A stretch of 64,000 nt of DNA from CAVYWD01 sp963772225 (lineage in GTDB: Bacteria; Myxococcota; Myxococcia; Myxococcales; UBA5297), in the NCBI GenBank assembly GCA_963772225.1, contig CAVYWD010000011.1, positions 496,001 to 560,000 of the forward strand, read 5' to 3'. Position numbers and translations under genes: made by a program. A model generated the notes under the pieces. The model did no database searches, was not told the DNA's origin, and worked only from the letters and a program-made list of their open reading frames with translations. Below are positions 33,060 to 41,867 of this stretch, in pieces. Each line of letters opens with the position of its first letter. The first letter of the stretch is position 1.

Positions 33060-33500
33060 TCAGGCCTTGCAGGCGTTGCCCGGCGCCTGGCCCGCGCCGA
33101 TCTGCCGGAGCAGCGCCGCGGTGTCCAGCAGCGCCCAGTGCTCGGCGATCCGCTCGCCCGAGAGCCGGAACCAGCGCACCAGGTTGACGTCGACGAGGTT
33201 GCCGGAGGCCGGAGCCCCTCGGAATGGGCCCTGGTGCGTGGCCGTCAGCCGCATCCGCATCACGACCCTGTCGCCCTCGACCAGGCAGTCCTCGACGCGG
33301 GTGTGGTGATCCGGAAAGGCCCGCGCGAGCTCGTTCATCTGCTTCTTCAGCCCCGCGGCGTCGGGCGGCTCGTAGGCGTGGTCGACATAGTCGGCGGTCA
33401 AGAAGTCGTCGACGCGCGAAGGGTCGCTTCGGTTCCAGGTCTCGTCCATGAAGGCCCGAATCAAGGCTTCGCTGCGGGCGCGCGAGGTTGCGTCGTCCAT
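33060..33500 (-). CDS. SnoaL-like ester cyclase family protein
   Basis: A 146-aa NTF2-fold protein: LIRAFMDETWNRSDPSRVDDF, LTADYVDHAYE, LARAFPDHHTRVEDCLVEGDRVVMRMRLTATH and a C-terminal EHWALLDTAALLRQIG. These are features of SnoaL-like polyketide cyclase/ester cyclase proteins, many of which have no defined reaction. It converges with the MarR gene and has a well-formed promoter with an overlapping palindrome upstream. Confidence 0.8.
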   Translation of the reverse strand: MDDATSRARSEALIRAFMDETWNRSDPSRVDDFLTADYVDHAYEPPDAAGLKKQMNELARAFPDHHTRVEDCLVEGDRVVMRMRLTATHQGPFRGAPASGNLVDVNLVRWFRLSGERIAEHWALLDTAALLRQIGAGQAPGNACKA

Positions 33501-33542
33501 GAGGCAGCTCCTCGAGAGGCGGCGGATGATTAGACAGCTTAC

Positions 33543-33577
33543 CTGACTGATTTAGTCAGATTTCCTGACCATGTCAA
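33543..33577 (-). promoter_or_regulatory. promoter with overlapping operator for the SnoaL-like gene
   Basis: On the minus strand TTGACA (33577-33572), a 17-base spacer, then TAAATC (33554-33549). A palindrome CTGACT-N5-AGTCAG at 33543-33559 covers the -10 region, the right place for a repressor of MarR or TetR type. An extra CCTGAC half-site lies in the spacer. Confidence 0.55.
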
Positions 33578-33862
33578 ACCGGGGGAAGTTTCCGAATGGC
33601 GCGCGCCTTGGGAAAGCGCGCCTCCGCCATCTCGGGCCTTCGCGACGCAGCACACCCCTTGAGGTCCTGGCGTCCCGGCGGCCCTCCCCCCGCGTCCGAG
33701 AAAGCCGGCGCTTCTTCTCCATGGCGTCCCGGCCGGAAAGCGGGCAAGCTCTGCCCCATCAAGGGAGCGGATGAGAAGGCGATGCTCTCTCGTCGCCCAG
33801 CGTGCATCTTAGCCGCGAGGGACAAGGGCCCACGCGCACGCAAACCATCAAGGACGGTTCCT
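33578..33862. other. intergenic region before the FKBP gene
   Basis: 285 bases between divergent genes. Short Arg/Pro-rich open frames here have no family features or ribosome sites. AAGGA near 33850 is the ribosome site for the next gene. Confidence 0.45.
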
Positions 33863-34348
33863 ATGAAGATCGCCGCGAACTGCGTCGTCTCACTCGACTA
33901 CTCGCTTCACTTGGGCGACGGCGCCATCGTCGACAGCAGCGCCGAAGGCGAGCCGCTGACCTACCTGCACGGCAACGGTCAGATCATCCCAGGCCTCGAG
34001 CGCCAGCTGGAGGGGCTTTCCACCGGCGACGCCCGCCAGCTCACGGTCGCCGCGGTGGAGGGCTACGGGGAGCACGACCCGAAGGCCATCCAGGAGGTGG
34101 ACAAGACGGCCTTCGGCGACCGCGCACTCAAGGAGGGCGACGAGTTCATCGCCGTCGACGACCACGACAACGAAATCCCCGTCCGCATCAAGGGGGTGCA
34201 GGGCGGGAAGGTGACCGTAGACTTCAACCACCCGCTCGCCGGCAAGACCCTGCACTTCAGCGTCAAGGTCAAGGACGTGCGCGAAGCGACCGAGGAAGAG
34301 AAGTCGCACGGCCACGCCCACGGCGAGGGCAGCCACCACCACCACTGA
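33863..34348 (+). CDS. SlyD-like FKBP peptidyl-prolyl isomerase
   Basis: A 161-aa FKBP-type isomerase with the insert-in-flap chaperone domain of SlyD: VSLDYSLHLGDGAIVDSSAE, YLHGNGQIIPGLERQLEGLS, the IF region AIQEVDKTAFGDRALKEGDEF, and VTVDFNHPLAGKTLHFSVKV. The C-terminus is His-rich (SHGHAHGEGSHHHH), as in SlyD, where it binds nickel and helps hydrogenase maturation. A hypF gene in the same window makes that link attractive but unproven. The ATG at 33863 follows AAGGA; upstream open frame is not supported. Confidence 0.9.
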   Translation: MKIAANCVVSLDYSLHLGDGAIVDSSAEGEPLTYLHGNGQIIPGLERQLEGLSTGDARQLTVAAVEGYGEHDPKAIQEVDKTAFGDRALKEGDEFIAVDDHDNEIPVRIKGVQGGKVTVDFNHPLAGKTLHFSVKVKDVREATEEEKSHGHAHGEGSHHHH

Positions 34349-34400
34349 TTGACGAAGCGCCCGCGAGCCCGGCTCGCAGCCTCAAGAGGAGGTCGCCGCG

Positions 34401-35915
34401 ATGCAAAACCCCTCTTCCGAGGATCCTCGGGCCGGTAGGAACCGAGCCTTCGAGAGCCTCATCCTCGAGGCGTTCGCCCCCTGCTCGGCCGCGGTCGACG
34501 AGCGCGGCGAGATCCTCTGCGTTTCGGGCCGCGGGTCGCCCTTTCTGCAGCCGGCGCCCGACGGCGCGCCCGGCAACCTGTTCGAGCGGGTGGACCCCGC
34601 GCTGCGGGGCGAGCTCCGGGCGGCGCTCGCAGCGGCCGCACGGGAAGGCCGAGCCGTCTCGCGGTTCGCCGGCCGGGCGCAGGTGACCGCCCAGCCCGTG
34701 CCGTCGGAGCCGGGCCTGTTCGCGGTGGTGCTGCAGCCCGCCCAGGCCGCGGGCGGCGACGGCGAGGACGCGATGGTCTGCCTGCGGCAGGCCAACGCCC
34801 AGCTCCTGGAGGCCGACCGGCGCAAGGACGAGTTCTTGGCCACGCTCTCCCACGAGCTGCGCAACCCGCTCGCGCCCATCAAGAACTGCCTCTACATCCT
34901 CGAGCGCGCCCCGCCCCTGGGCGAGCAGGCCAAGCGGGCGCGCTCGGTCATCGACCGCCAGGTGAACCACCTGTCGCGGCTGGTCGACGACCTCATCGAC
35001 GTCGCGCGCATCGCGCAGGGGCAGATGCTCCTGCGCCTGGAGCGGCTGGAGCTCTGCACACTCGTGCGGCGGGCCGCGGAGGATCACCGCTCGCTCTTCG
35101 CCCGGGCCGACGTCGCCCTCGCGGTGCAGTGCGCGCCGGGCGAGGTCTGGCTCGACGGCGACTGGACCCGCCTGACGCAGGTGGTGGGGAACCTCTTGCA
35201 GAACGCGGCGAAGTTCACGCCCGCGGGCGGCGCCGTCGCCGTGACGGTCGGGCCGGCGGAGGGCGCGCGCGCCGCGATGCGCATCAAGGACACCGGCGCG
35301 GGCATCGACCCGAAGATCCTCCCGCGCCTCTTCCGCCCCTTCACGCAGGCCGAGGCGACGCTCGACCGCCGGCACGGCGGGCTGGGGCTGGGGCTTTCGC
35401 TGGTCAAGAGCCTGGTCGAGATGCACGGCGGCGCGGTGCGCGCGGCCAGCGAAGGCCTGGGCCGGGGCGCCGAGTTCGTCGTCGAGCTCCCCATCGACCG
35501 CGCCTCCTCCACGCGACGGCATACCACGGACCCGCAGCCGGGCGACGCGCCGGCCCGGCGGGTCCTGGTCATCGAGGACAACGTCGACGCGGCCGACACC
35601 CTGGCCGAGGTGCTCCAGCTCGCCGGCCACATCGTCGAGGTCGCGCGCGACGGGGCCGAAGGCATCGAGAAGGCCCGCGCGTTCTCGCCGCACGTCATCT
35701 TCTGCGACATCGGCCTGCCGACCCTGGACGGCTACGAGGTCGCTCGCGCCATCCGAGCGGACCCGGCCCTCGCCAAGGCGCGGCTCATCGCGCTGACCGG
35801 CTACGCGAGCCCGGAGGACATCGCCCAGTCGAAGGCGGCCGGGTTCGACCGGCACCTGGCGAAGCCGCCGAGGATCGGCCAGCTGCAGCGGGCCATGGAA
35901 GAGGACGTCGTTTGA
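34401..35915 (+). CDS. soluble hybrid histidine kinase (PAS-like, HisKA, HATPase, REC)
   Basis: A 504-aa cytoplasmic kinase. Residues 15-125 form a PAS-like sensor (APCSAAVDERGEILCVSGRG). The kinase core has the phospho-His box SHELRNPLAPIKNCLYILER, N-box GNLLQNAAKFTP, DTGAGIDPKILPRLF and GGLGLGLSLVKSLVEMHGG. A C-terminal receiver has EDNVDAADTLAEVL, Asp in VIFCDIGLPTLDG and Lys in HLAKPPRIGQL. HELRNPL is the form often seen in PAS-hybrid kinases with CheY-like tails. No membrane segment. It ends 31 bases before the fic gene, whose base composition differs. Confidence 0.92.
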   Translation: MQNPSSEDPRAGRNRAFESLILEAFAPCSAAVDERGEILCVSGRGSPFLQPAPDGAPGNLFERVDPALRGELRAALAAAAREGRAVSRFAGRAQVTAQPVPSEPGLFAVVLQPAQAAGGDGEDAMVCLRQANAQLLEADRRKDEFLATLSHELRNPLAPIKNCLYILERAPPLGEQAKRARSVIDRQVNHLSRLVDDLIDVARIAQGQMLLRLERLELCTLVRRAAEDHRSLFARADVALAVQCAPGEVWLDGDWTRLTQVVGNLLQNAAKFTPAGGAVAVTVGPAEGARAAMRIKDTGAGIDPKILPRLFRPFTQAEATLDRRHGGLGLGLSLVKSLVEMHGGAVRAASEGLGRGAEFVVELPIDRASSTRRHTTDPQPGDAPARRVLVIEDNVDAADTLAEVLQLAGHIVEVARDGAEGIEKARAFSPHVIFCDIGLPTLDGYEVARAIRADPALAKARLIALTGYASPEDIAQSKAAGFDRHLAKPPRIGQLQRAMEEDVV

Positions 35916-35946
35916 TCGACCTCCCGGACCGCCCAGGAGCACCGCC

Positions 35947-37386
35947 ATGAAGAAAGAGCAATCCGGGCTTCAGCCTTGGAAAGCCATTGAAGATCTGCCG
36001 AGCGAATGGCCACAGATGCAGCATCCTGAAATTTCGGTGCTCGGCGAGCTCTGGCGTGAGCGACGCGCAAGACTCGAGGACCTGAAGGTCGTGAACGAGT
36101 TTCACGCCCGTCAGGCGCGCGAGTGGTCCATCGAAACAGGTATCCTCGAGCGCATCTACGACATCGATCGCGGCACGACAGTCCTGCTCATCGAACGCGG
36201 CATTGACGCAACGCTCATCCCCCACGGCGCGACCGACCGCGACGCCAACCTCGTCGTCGCGATCCTCAAGGACCACCTCGAGGTCCTGGAGGGGCTTTTT
36301 CAATTTGTCTCAGGAAAGCAGCTCCTCACGAATTTTTACATACGCCAGCTGCATCAAGTTCTGACAAGGCACCAGGAGAAGTGCCAGGCCGTGGACTCAC
36401 TCGGCCAATGGGTTGAGACCGACCTGCAGCGAGGAGTCTGGAAGACGCTCCCCAACAATCCATCGCGCGACGGCCTACTGGTACATGAATACTGCCCTCC
36501 CGAACACGTCCAGTCCGAGATGGACCGCCTGATGTCCATGTTCGAGTCGCATCAAGGAACAGACGCACTCGTGGAAGCGGCCTTCCTTCATCATCGCTTT
36601 ACCCAAATCCATCCCTTTCAAGACGGCAACGGCCGTGTTGCCCGCTGCCTTGCCAACATCGTTCTCATTCGGGCCGGCCTTCAGCCGCTCGTGCTGACAC
36701 GAGACGATCGCGACAGCTACATCGACGCACTGGAGGCCGCAGACGAAGGAAACCTGAGCAAGCTCGTCAACCTGTTCGCCGCCGTCGAAAAGCGCTCATT
36801 TCTTAGCGCTCTCAGCCTATCCACTCACGTCATCGACCAAGCCGCCGGACCTACGGCAATCCTCAAAGCGGCAGCAACCGGAATAAGGGCACGCGTGAAG
36901 GCAGCAGCAGAGCAACGGCTGGCGGACGATAACACCACCACGGAGCGTCTGGCACAGTGGGCCCGCAAGCGCCTCGACGCGATCTCCGAGCAATTTCGCT
37001 CTGAGCTTTTCGACACCGAATTCGAATGCCTCGCGCAGTCGAGCTCGACCGAGAACGAGTACTATTTCAGAGCCCAGATTGTCGAATGCGCCAGGCAGCT
37101 GCTCTATTTTGCCAACCTCAATCAAACGCGCAAATGGGTTCGGCTGACGATCCGAAATGGCTTCAAAACAGACATCGTCTTCTCATTTCACCGAGTCGGT
37201 CGAGACCCAACCGAGCTCCTTTGCTGTTCGGCGTTCGTCTCCGAACGCGCGTCGGAAGGCGACGACCGCGGCTTCGGAATCGACCGCGCCTGCGACCAGC
37301 CCTTCGTCTTTACGGCCTCGATGCCCACCGAGGATCTCCTCGGCAATTCGCCTCGTGGTTCGAGCGGTCCCTGGTCATCGCTCTAG
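35947..37386 (+). CDS. Fic-domain AMP transferase (probable horizontal acquisition)
   Basis: Fic proteins transfer AMP or related groups to target hydroxyls. The 479-aa protein carries the complete Fic motif HPFQDGNGRVARCLANI, with catalytic His and the anion-binding GNGR. Upstream, REWSIETGILERIYDIDRGT corresponds to the inhibitory helix; the Glu of [S/T]xxxE[G/N] is present but the following G/N is Arg. The C-terminal 180 residues (KAAAEQRLADDNTTTERLAQ) may be a substrate or DNA-binding region. Codon third positions are clearly richer in A/T than in the flanking genes, suggesting recent transfer. It sits alone between a kinase and greB. Confidence 0.88.
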   Translation: MKKEQSGLQPWKAIEDLPSEWPQMQHPEISVLGELWRERRARLEDLKVVNEFHARQAREWSIETGILERIYDIDRGTTVLLIERGIDATLIPHGATDRDANLVVAILKDHLEVLEGLFQFVSGKQLLTNFYIRQLHQVLTRHQEKCQAVDSLGQWVETDLQRGVWKTLPNNPSRDGLLVHEYCPPEHVQSEMDRLMSMFESHQGTDALVEAAFLHHRFTQIHPFQDGNGRVARCLANIVLIRAGLQPLVLTRDDRDSYIDALEAADEGNLSKLVNLFAAVEKRSFLSALSLSTHVIDQAAGPTAILKAAATGIRARVKAAAEQRLADDNTTTERLAQWARKRLDAISEQFRSELFDTEFECLAQSSSTENEYYFRAQIVECARQLLYFANLNQTRKWVRLTIRNGFKTDIVFSFHRVGRDPTELLCCSAFVSERASEGDDRGFGIDRACDQPFVFTASMPTEDLLGNSPRGSSGPWSSL

Positions 37387-37437
37387 AGACATGGCGGCGC
37401 AAGCTCGGTACGGACTGACGAGCTCACGCAAGGCATC

Positions 37438-37986
37438 TCATTCTTCGACCCCGTACCGGATGCCCACCACGACCAGCTCCGCCGGCCCGCGCGGCCGCTG
37501 CACGACGACCTCGTCGCCCTCGCGCTTGCCCAAAAGCGCCTTGGCGAGCGGCGAGTCGACACTGATTCTCCCCGAGCGCACGTCGAACTCATCCGGCCCG
37601 ACGATGCGGTAGGTCGCCTCCTCGCCATCCTCTTCCACCGTGACGTGCGCCCCGAAGAAGACCCTTTCGGCGTGCGCCTTGGGGGGGACGACGGTCAGGC
37701 TGTCCAGGCGCTTGGAGAGGTAGCGGATGCGCCGGTCGATCTCCCGGAGTTTCTTCTTCCCGTAGATGTATTCCGCGTTCTCCGACCGGTCGCCCTGGGC
37801 GGCGGCCGCCGAAACCTCGGCGGTGACCTTGGGGCGGTCGACCCTCCAGAGCCGCTCGAGCTCCTCCTGAAGCCGTTTGAAGCCCTCGGGGGTGATGTAG
37901 CGCGCGCCCGACCCCGCGGGCCGCTCGTCGGCGACCGGGTCCGACTCCTCGCCGCCGTCGTCTTCGCGGGTGAAGGCCTTGGACAT
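37438..37986 (-). CDS. greB: transcript cleavage factor GreB
   Basis: GreB enters the RNA polymerase secondary channel and stimulates cleavage of backtracked RNA. The 182-aa protein has the N-terminal coiled coil YITPEGFKRLQEELERLW...GDRSENAEYIYGKKKLREIDRR, whose tip acids (D, E in GDRSENAEY) coordinate the catalytic Mg, and the FKBP-like C-terminal domain (ERVFFGAHVTVEEDGEEATY, ISVDSPLAKALLGKREGDEV). IYGKKKLREIDRRIRYLSKRL is GreB-like rather than GreA-like. A 25-residue acidic extension precedes the domain. Confidence 0.92.
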   Translation of the reverse strand: MSKAFTREDDGGEESDPVADERPAGSGARYITPEGFKRLQEELERLWRVDRPKVTAEVSAAAAQGDRSENAEYIYGKKKLREIDRRIRYLSKRLDSLTVVPPKAHAERVFFGAHVTVEEDGEEATYRIVGPDEFDVRSGRISVDSPLAKALLGKREGDEVVVQRPRGPAELVVVGIRYGVEE

Positions 37987-38059
37987 GGGCGTAAGGTACC
38001 CGGCGGTCTGGGCCTTCGGCCACTCTTCTCGAAGCCCCTGGCGCGAGAAGCGCCGCCCT

Positions 38060-40844
38060 TCAGGCCCCGGCTCCCTCCAGGGCCAAGAGCACGCGCTCCG
38101 GCGTGAGCGGCAGCTCGGTGAAGCGATGGCCGGTCGCCTCGCTGACCGCGTTGGCCACCGCCGCGGCGGCGGGGATCAGCGAGGGCTCGCCGACCCCTTT
38201 GGCTCCGAACGGCCCGAGGGAGGACGGGCTCTCGACCAGGATCACGTCGATCGGCGGGGCGTCGAGGGCGGTGGGGATGAGGTAATCGGTGAAGCTCGGG
38301 TTCAGGCACCGGCCGTCTTCGACCTTGAGGTCCTCCATGAGAGCGAACCCGATGCCCTGCAGCACGCCGCCTTCGACCTGCCCCTCGACGAGCGCCGGGT
38401 TCACCGCCTTGCCCACGTCGTGCGCCGCGGTGAAGCGGAGCACGCGGGTGCGGCCGCAGCGCCGGTCGACCTCGACCTCGGCAATGTGCGCCGCGAAGGC
38501 ATACGCGCTGTAGGCCTCGCCAGACCCGGTCGCCTCGTCCCACGCCTTGGGCGGCGGCGCGTACCAGCCGGACGCCGAGAGCGGGACCTTGTTCTCGAAG
38601 CAGAGCCGAGCGACCTTTGCGAACGACGCCAGCGCCGGGCCGCTAGGGCCGAAGAGCGAGCCACGCCGGAGCGCCAGAGTGCGCGGGTCGACTCCGAGGC
38701 TCTGGCCCGCCGCCTCGAGCATGCGGGAGCGGACCTGCCGGGCGGCGTCGAGCGCCGCGTTGCCGCTCATGACCGTCGTGCGCGAGGCGACGGTGGGCCC
38801 GGAGTCCGGAACGAGCGCGGTGGACGTCGGCGCGACGCGCACCTGCTCGAGCGGCACTCCGAGCGCCTCGGCGGCGATCTGCGCGGCGACCGTGAACGCC
38901 CCCTGGCCGATCTCCCGCGCCCCCGATGGCGAGCTCGACCGAGCCGTCCGGCCGCACGTGCAAAAGGGCCCCCGAGCCCTCGAAGACCTGCCCTCCGGCA
39001 TGGAGGCCACAGCCGTAAAGACAGCAGCCGATGCCGATGCCGCGCTTGAGGCGCCGGGAGCCCTCGTTGAACGCCGCGAAGTCGCGGCGCCGCTCGTCGT
39101 AGCCGCTGCGCTCCAGGGCCTTCTCCAGCGTCTCTCGGAACGGGGCGCTCTCGGAGAGCCTTTGCCCGGTCGCGGTCTCGTCGCCCACGCCGAGCAGGTT
39201 GCGCAGGCGCACCTCGGCCGGCGAGAGCGAGAGCCGCTTCGCCAGCTCGTCGAGCTGCGACTCCATAGCGAAGGCGACCTGCGGAGTCCCGAAGCCGCGG
39301 AACGCGCCGCCGAACAGGGCGTTCGTGTAGATGACCGCGGTGTCGACGCGCGCGGCCGGCATCCGGTACGGGCCCACCGCGGTGGCGTTGGCGCGCTCGG
39401 CGACGACGGTGGAGAGGCCGTTGTAGCCGCCGGCGTCGCAGTCGATTCGGATCTGGGCGGCCAAGAGCCGCCCCTGCGCATCGGCCGCGAGCCTGTGGGC
39501 GATGGTCATGCGGTGGCGCTTGGACGACCACGCCATGTCCTCGGCCCTGCTGTAGACGAGCTTCACCGGCCTGCCGGTCTTGGCTGCCAAGAGCGACGCG
39601 CAGGCGGCCAGCTCGCTGGGGTAGTCCTCCTTCCCTCCAAAGCCGCCGCCGGTCGTCGCCAGGACCACGCGGACGCGGGCGAGCGAGAGGCCCAGCGCGC
39701 GCGCCACCGCCTTCTGGACGTAGAACGGCGCCTGCGCCGAGGCGTAGACCGTCATCCCGCCGTCGGCCTCCGGGACCGCGAGGACCCCGTTCGTCTCGAG
39801 GTAGGCATGCTCCTGGTAGCCGGTGCGATAAGTGCCCTGGACCACCGCCGCCGCGGCTTGAAATGCGGCGCCGACGTCTCCGCGGACGACCTGCTTCTTC
39901 GACGCGGTGTTCGGGCCGGCGTGGATCTTCGGCGCGCCCGGGGCCAGCGCCTGGGCCGCGCCGGCCACGACCGGCAGCTCGCGATAGGTGACCCGGACCC
40001 GGCGGGCCGCCTCACGCGCCGCCTCGGGCGTCTCGGCGGCGATGAGCGCGAGGCGATCGGAGAGCTGGCGCACTTTGCCCTCGGCGAGGAGCGGCTGATC
40101 GGCGGTCTGCGCGCCTACCTGGTTTTCGCCGGGGACGTCGCGCGCGGTGATCACCGCAGCCACGCCGGGCATGCCCTCCGCTTCGGAGATATCGACGGCC
40201 AAGATCTCGGCATGCGGATGCGCCGAGGCGGCGACCGCGCCGTAGAGCATCCCCGGGAGCGCCAGGTCGTCCAGGTAGCGCGCGCGCCCCGTGACCTTCT
40301 CGGCGGCGTCCACGCGCGGCGCCGACGTTCCGACGACGGCGAGACCGCCGCTCGCCTCGCCGGCCCGAAAGCGCGAAACGCCGCCGCTCGCCTCCTGGAC
40401 GGCGAAGACGATCTTCGCGTAGCCGGTGCAGCGACAGAGGTTGCCCGAGAGCGCCTGGCGGACGTCGCCGTCGCCGGCGCCGGAAAGGCGCTCGGCGAGC
40501 TCCGCCCCCGCCACCGCCATCCCCGGAGTGCAGAAGCCGCACTGGACGCCGCCCGCGGCGATCAACGCGCGTTGGATCGGGTGCAGGCCGCCCGGGTGCC
40601 CGGCGCCAAGACCCTCGACCGTGATGACGGCCTTGCCCTCGGCCTGCTTGGCGAAGACGAGGCAGCTGTTCACGAGCCGGCCATCGAGCAGCACCGCGCA
40701 GGCCCCGCACTCGCCCTCTCCGCAGCCCTCCTTGACCCCGGTGTAGCCGAGCCTGCGGAGGGCGTCGAGCAGGCGGAGGCCGTTGGGCATCGGCGCCGAG
40801 CGCTGCGTGCCGTTCACCGTCAGCGTCAGCACCTCGTCGCTCAT
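38060..40844 (-). CDS. molybdenum hydroxylase, fused [2Fe-2S] and molybdopterin subunits; frame broken by one base
   Basis: A xanthine-dehydrogenase-family enzyme of about 927 aa. Residues 1-155 are the small subunit with two [2Fe-2S] sites: CGEGECGACAVLLDG and CGFCTPGM...NLCRCTGY. The rest is the molybdopterin subunit: KVTGRARYLDDLALPGMLYG, GGGFGGKEDYPSE, FRGFGTPQVAFAMESQLDEL, and the catalytic Glu in AKGVGEPSLIPAAAAVANAV. The FAD subunit is separate and upstream, overlapping by ATGA. The frame breaks at a five-C run (38920-38924, plus strand); one fewer base gives LAIGAREIGQGAFTVAAQI. The substrate (purine, aromatic aldehyde, nicotinate or similar) is not evident. No cofactor-insertion chaperone gene is nearby. 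Confidence 0.87.
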
Positions 40845-41692
40845 GGGAGCCCCATCGCCTGCGCGAGCGCGTCCTCGGCGGCGTGGACGGCGAGGAGCTC
40901 TTTGTACCGGCGCGACCCGCGGACGTCGTCGATGGGCCGGACCTCGTCGAGCACCGCGCCCCGGACGCCGTCGAGGAGCCGCGGCTCCAAGGCCTGCCCG
41001 GCGAGGAGCGCCTCGACGCCGCGCGCGCGCAGCGGCACCGGCCCGCAGCAGCCGAAGGCGACCCGCGCCGCCCGGATTCGCCCGCCCTCCACCTCGAGGG
41101 CCATGGCCATGTTCACCGCGGCGATGACGTTCGCCGCCCGGTTGCCGAACTTGGCGAAGACCTGGAAGCGCGGCGCCGGGCGCGGCACCTCGAGCGACGC
41201 CACGAGCTCGCCGGGCGCGATGCAGGTTTCCCCGGGACCGACGAAAAGCTCCTCCAGCGGCAGTGCCCGCGAGCCCCGCGCGCTCAGGAGCACGGCGCGC
41301 GCGCCCAGCGCGACGAGGGCGCAGACCAGGTCCGCGGCCGGCGAGGCGTTGGCGACGTTCCCGCCCACGGTGGCGCGGTTGCGGACGGCCGGGCTCGCGA
41401 AGTCGCGGGCGGCGCGCGCCAATGCCGGGAGCTCGGCGCAGATGACCGGGTGGCCGACGAGGTCCGCCGCGAGCGTCAGCGCGCCGATCTCGACGGCGTC
41501 GGGCCGCGCCCGGACGAAGGCGAGCTCCTTCAAGTCGGCGATGGAGAGCAGGCGCGAGGCCCGCGCGCGACCCGACCGGAGCTTGAGCAAGAGGTCGGTG
41601 GCGCCGGCCAAAGGGCGCAGGTCCTCTCCCTCGCGAGCGAGCTGCGCGAGGGCGTCCTCCAGGCTTTGGGCCAGGGCGATCTCGGTGCCCAC
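40841..41692 (-). CDS. FAD-binding subunit of the molybdenum hydroxylase
   Basis: A 283-aa CoxM/CutM-type flavoprotein that passes electrons from the Fe-S centres. FAD-binding motifs: LRPLAGATDLLLKLRSGRA (first pyrophosphate loop) and ATVGGNVANASPAADLVCAL (second); the C-terminal domain has FQVFAKFGNRAANVIAAVNMA. Its TGA overlaps the ATG of the catalytic gene downstream, so the two are coupled. Confidence 0.9.
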   Translation of the reverse strand: MGTEIALAQSLEDALAQLAREGEDLRPLAGATDLLLKLRSGRARASRLLSIADLKELAFVRARPDAVEIGALTLAADLVGHPVICAELPALARAARDFASPAVRNRATVGGNVANASPAADLVCALVALGARAVLLSARGSRALPLEELFVGPGETCIAPGELVASLEVPRPAPRFQVFAKFGNRAANVIAAVNMAMALEVEGGRIRAARVAFGCCGPVPLRARGVEALLAGQALEPRLLDGVRGAVLDEVRPIDDVRGSRRYKELLAVHAAEDALAQAMGLP

Positions 41693-41867
41693 GAGAGACC
41701 TCGCCCCGGTTGTACCTCCGCCGGGAGGCGGCGATCTACCGGCTGGCCCAAAGCCGCGCTGGCCCGGGCCCTCGTTGGAGGCCCTGGCCGCAAGGCGCTA
41801 GACTTTCCGCGGCTCGCCGGCGCCGGGGGCGCCCAGGTCGTCGGGCTTTGGTTCGCGAGAGGCAAGC

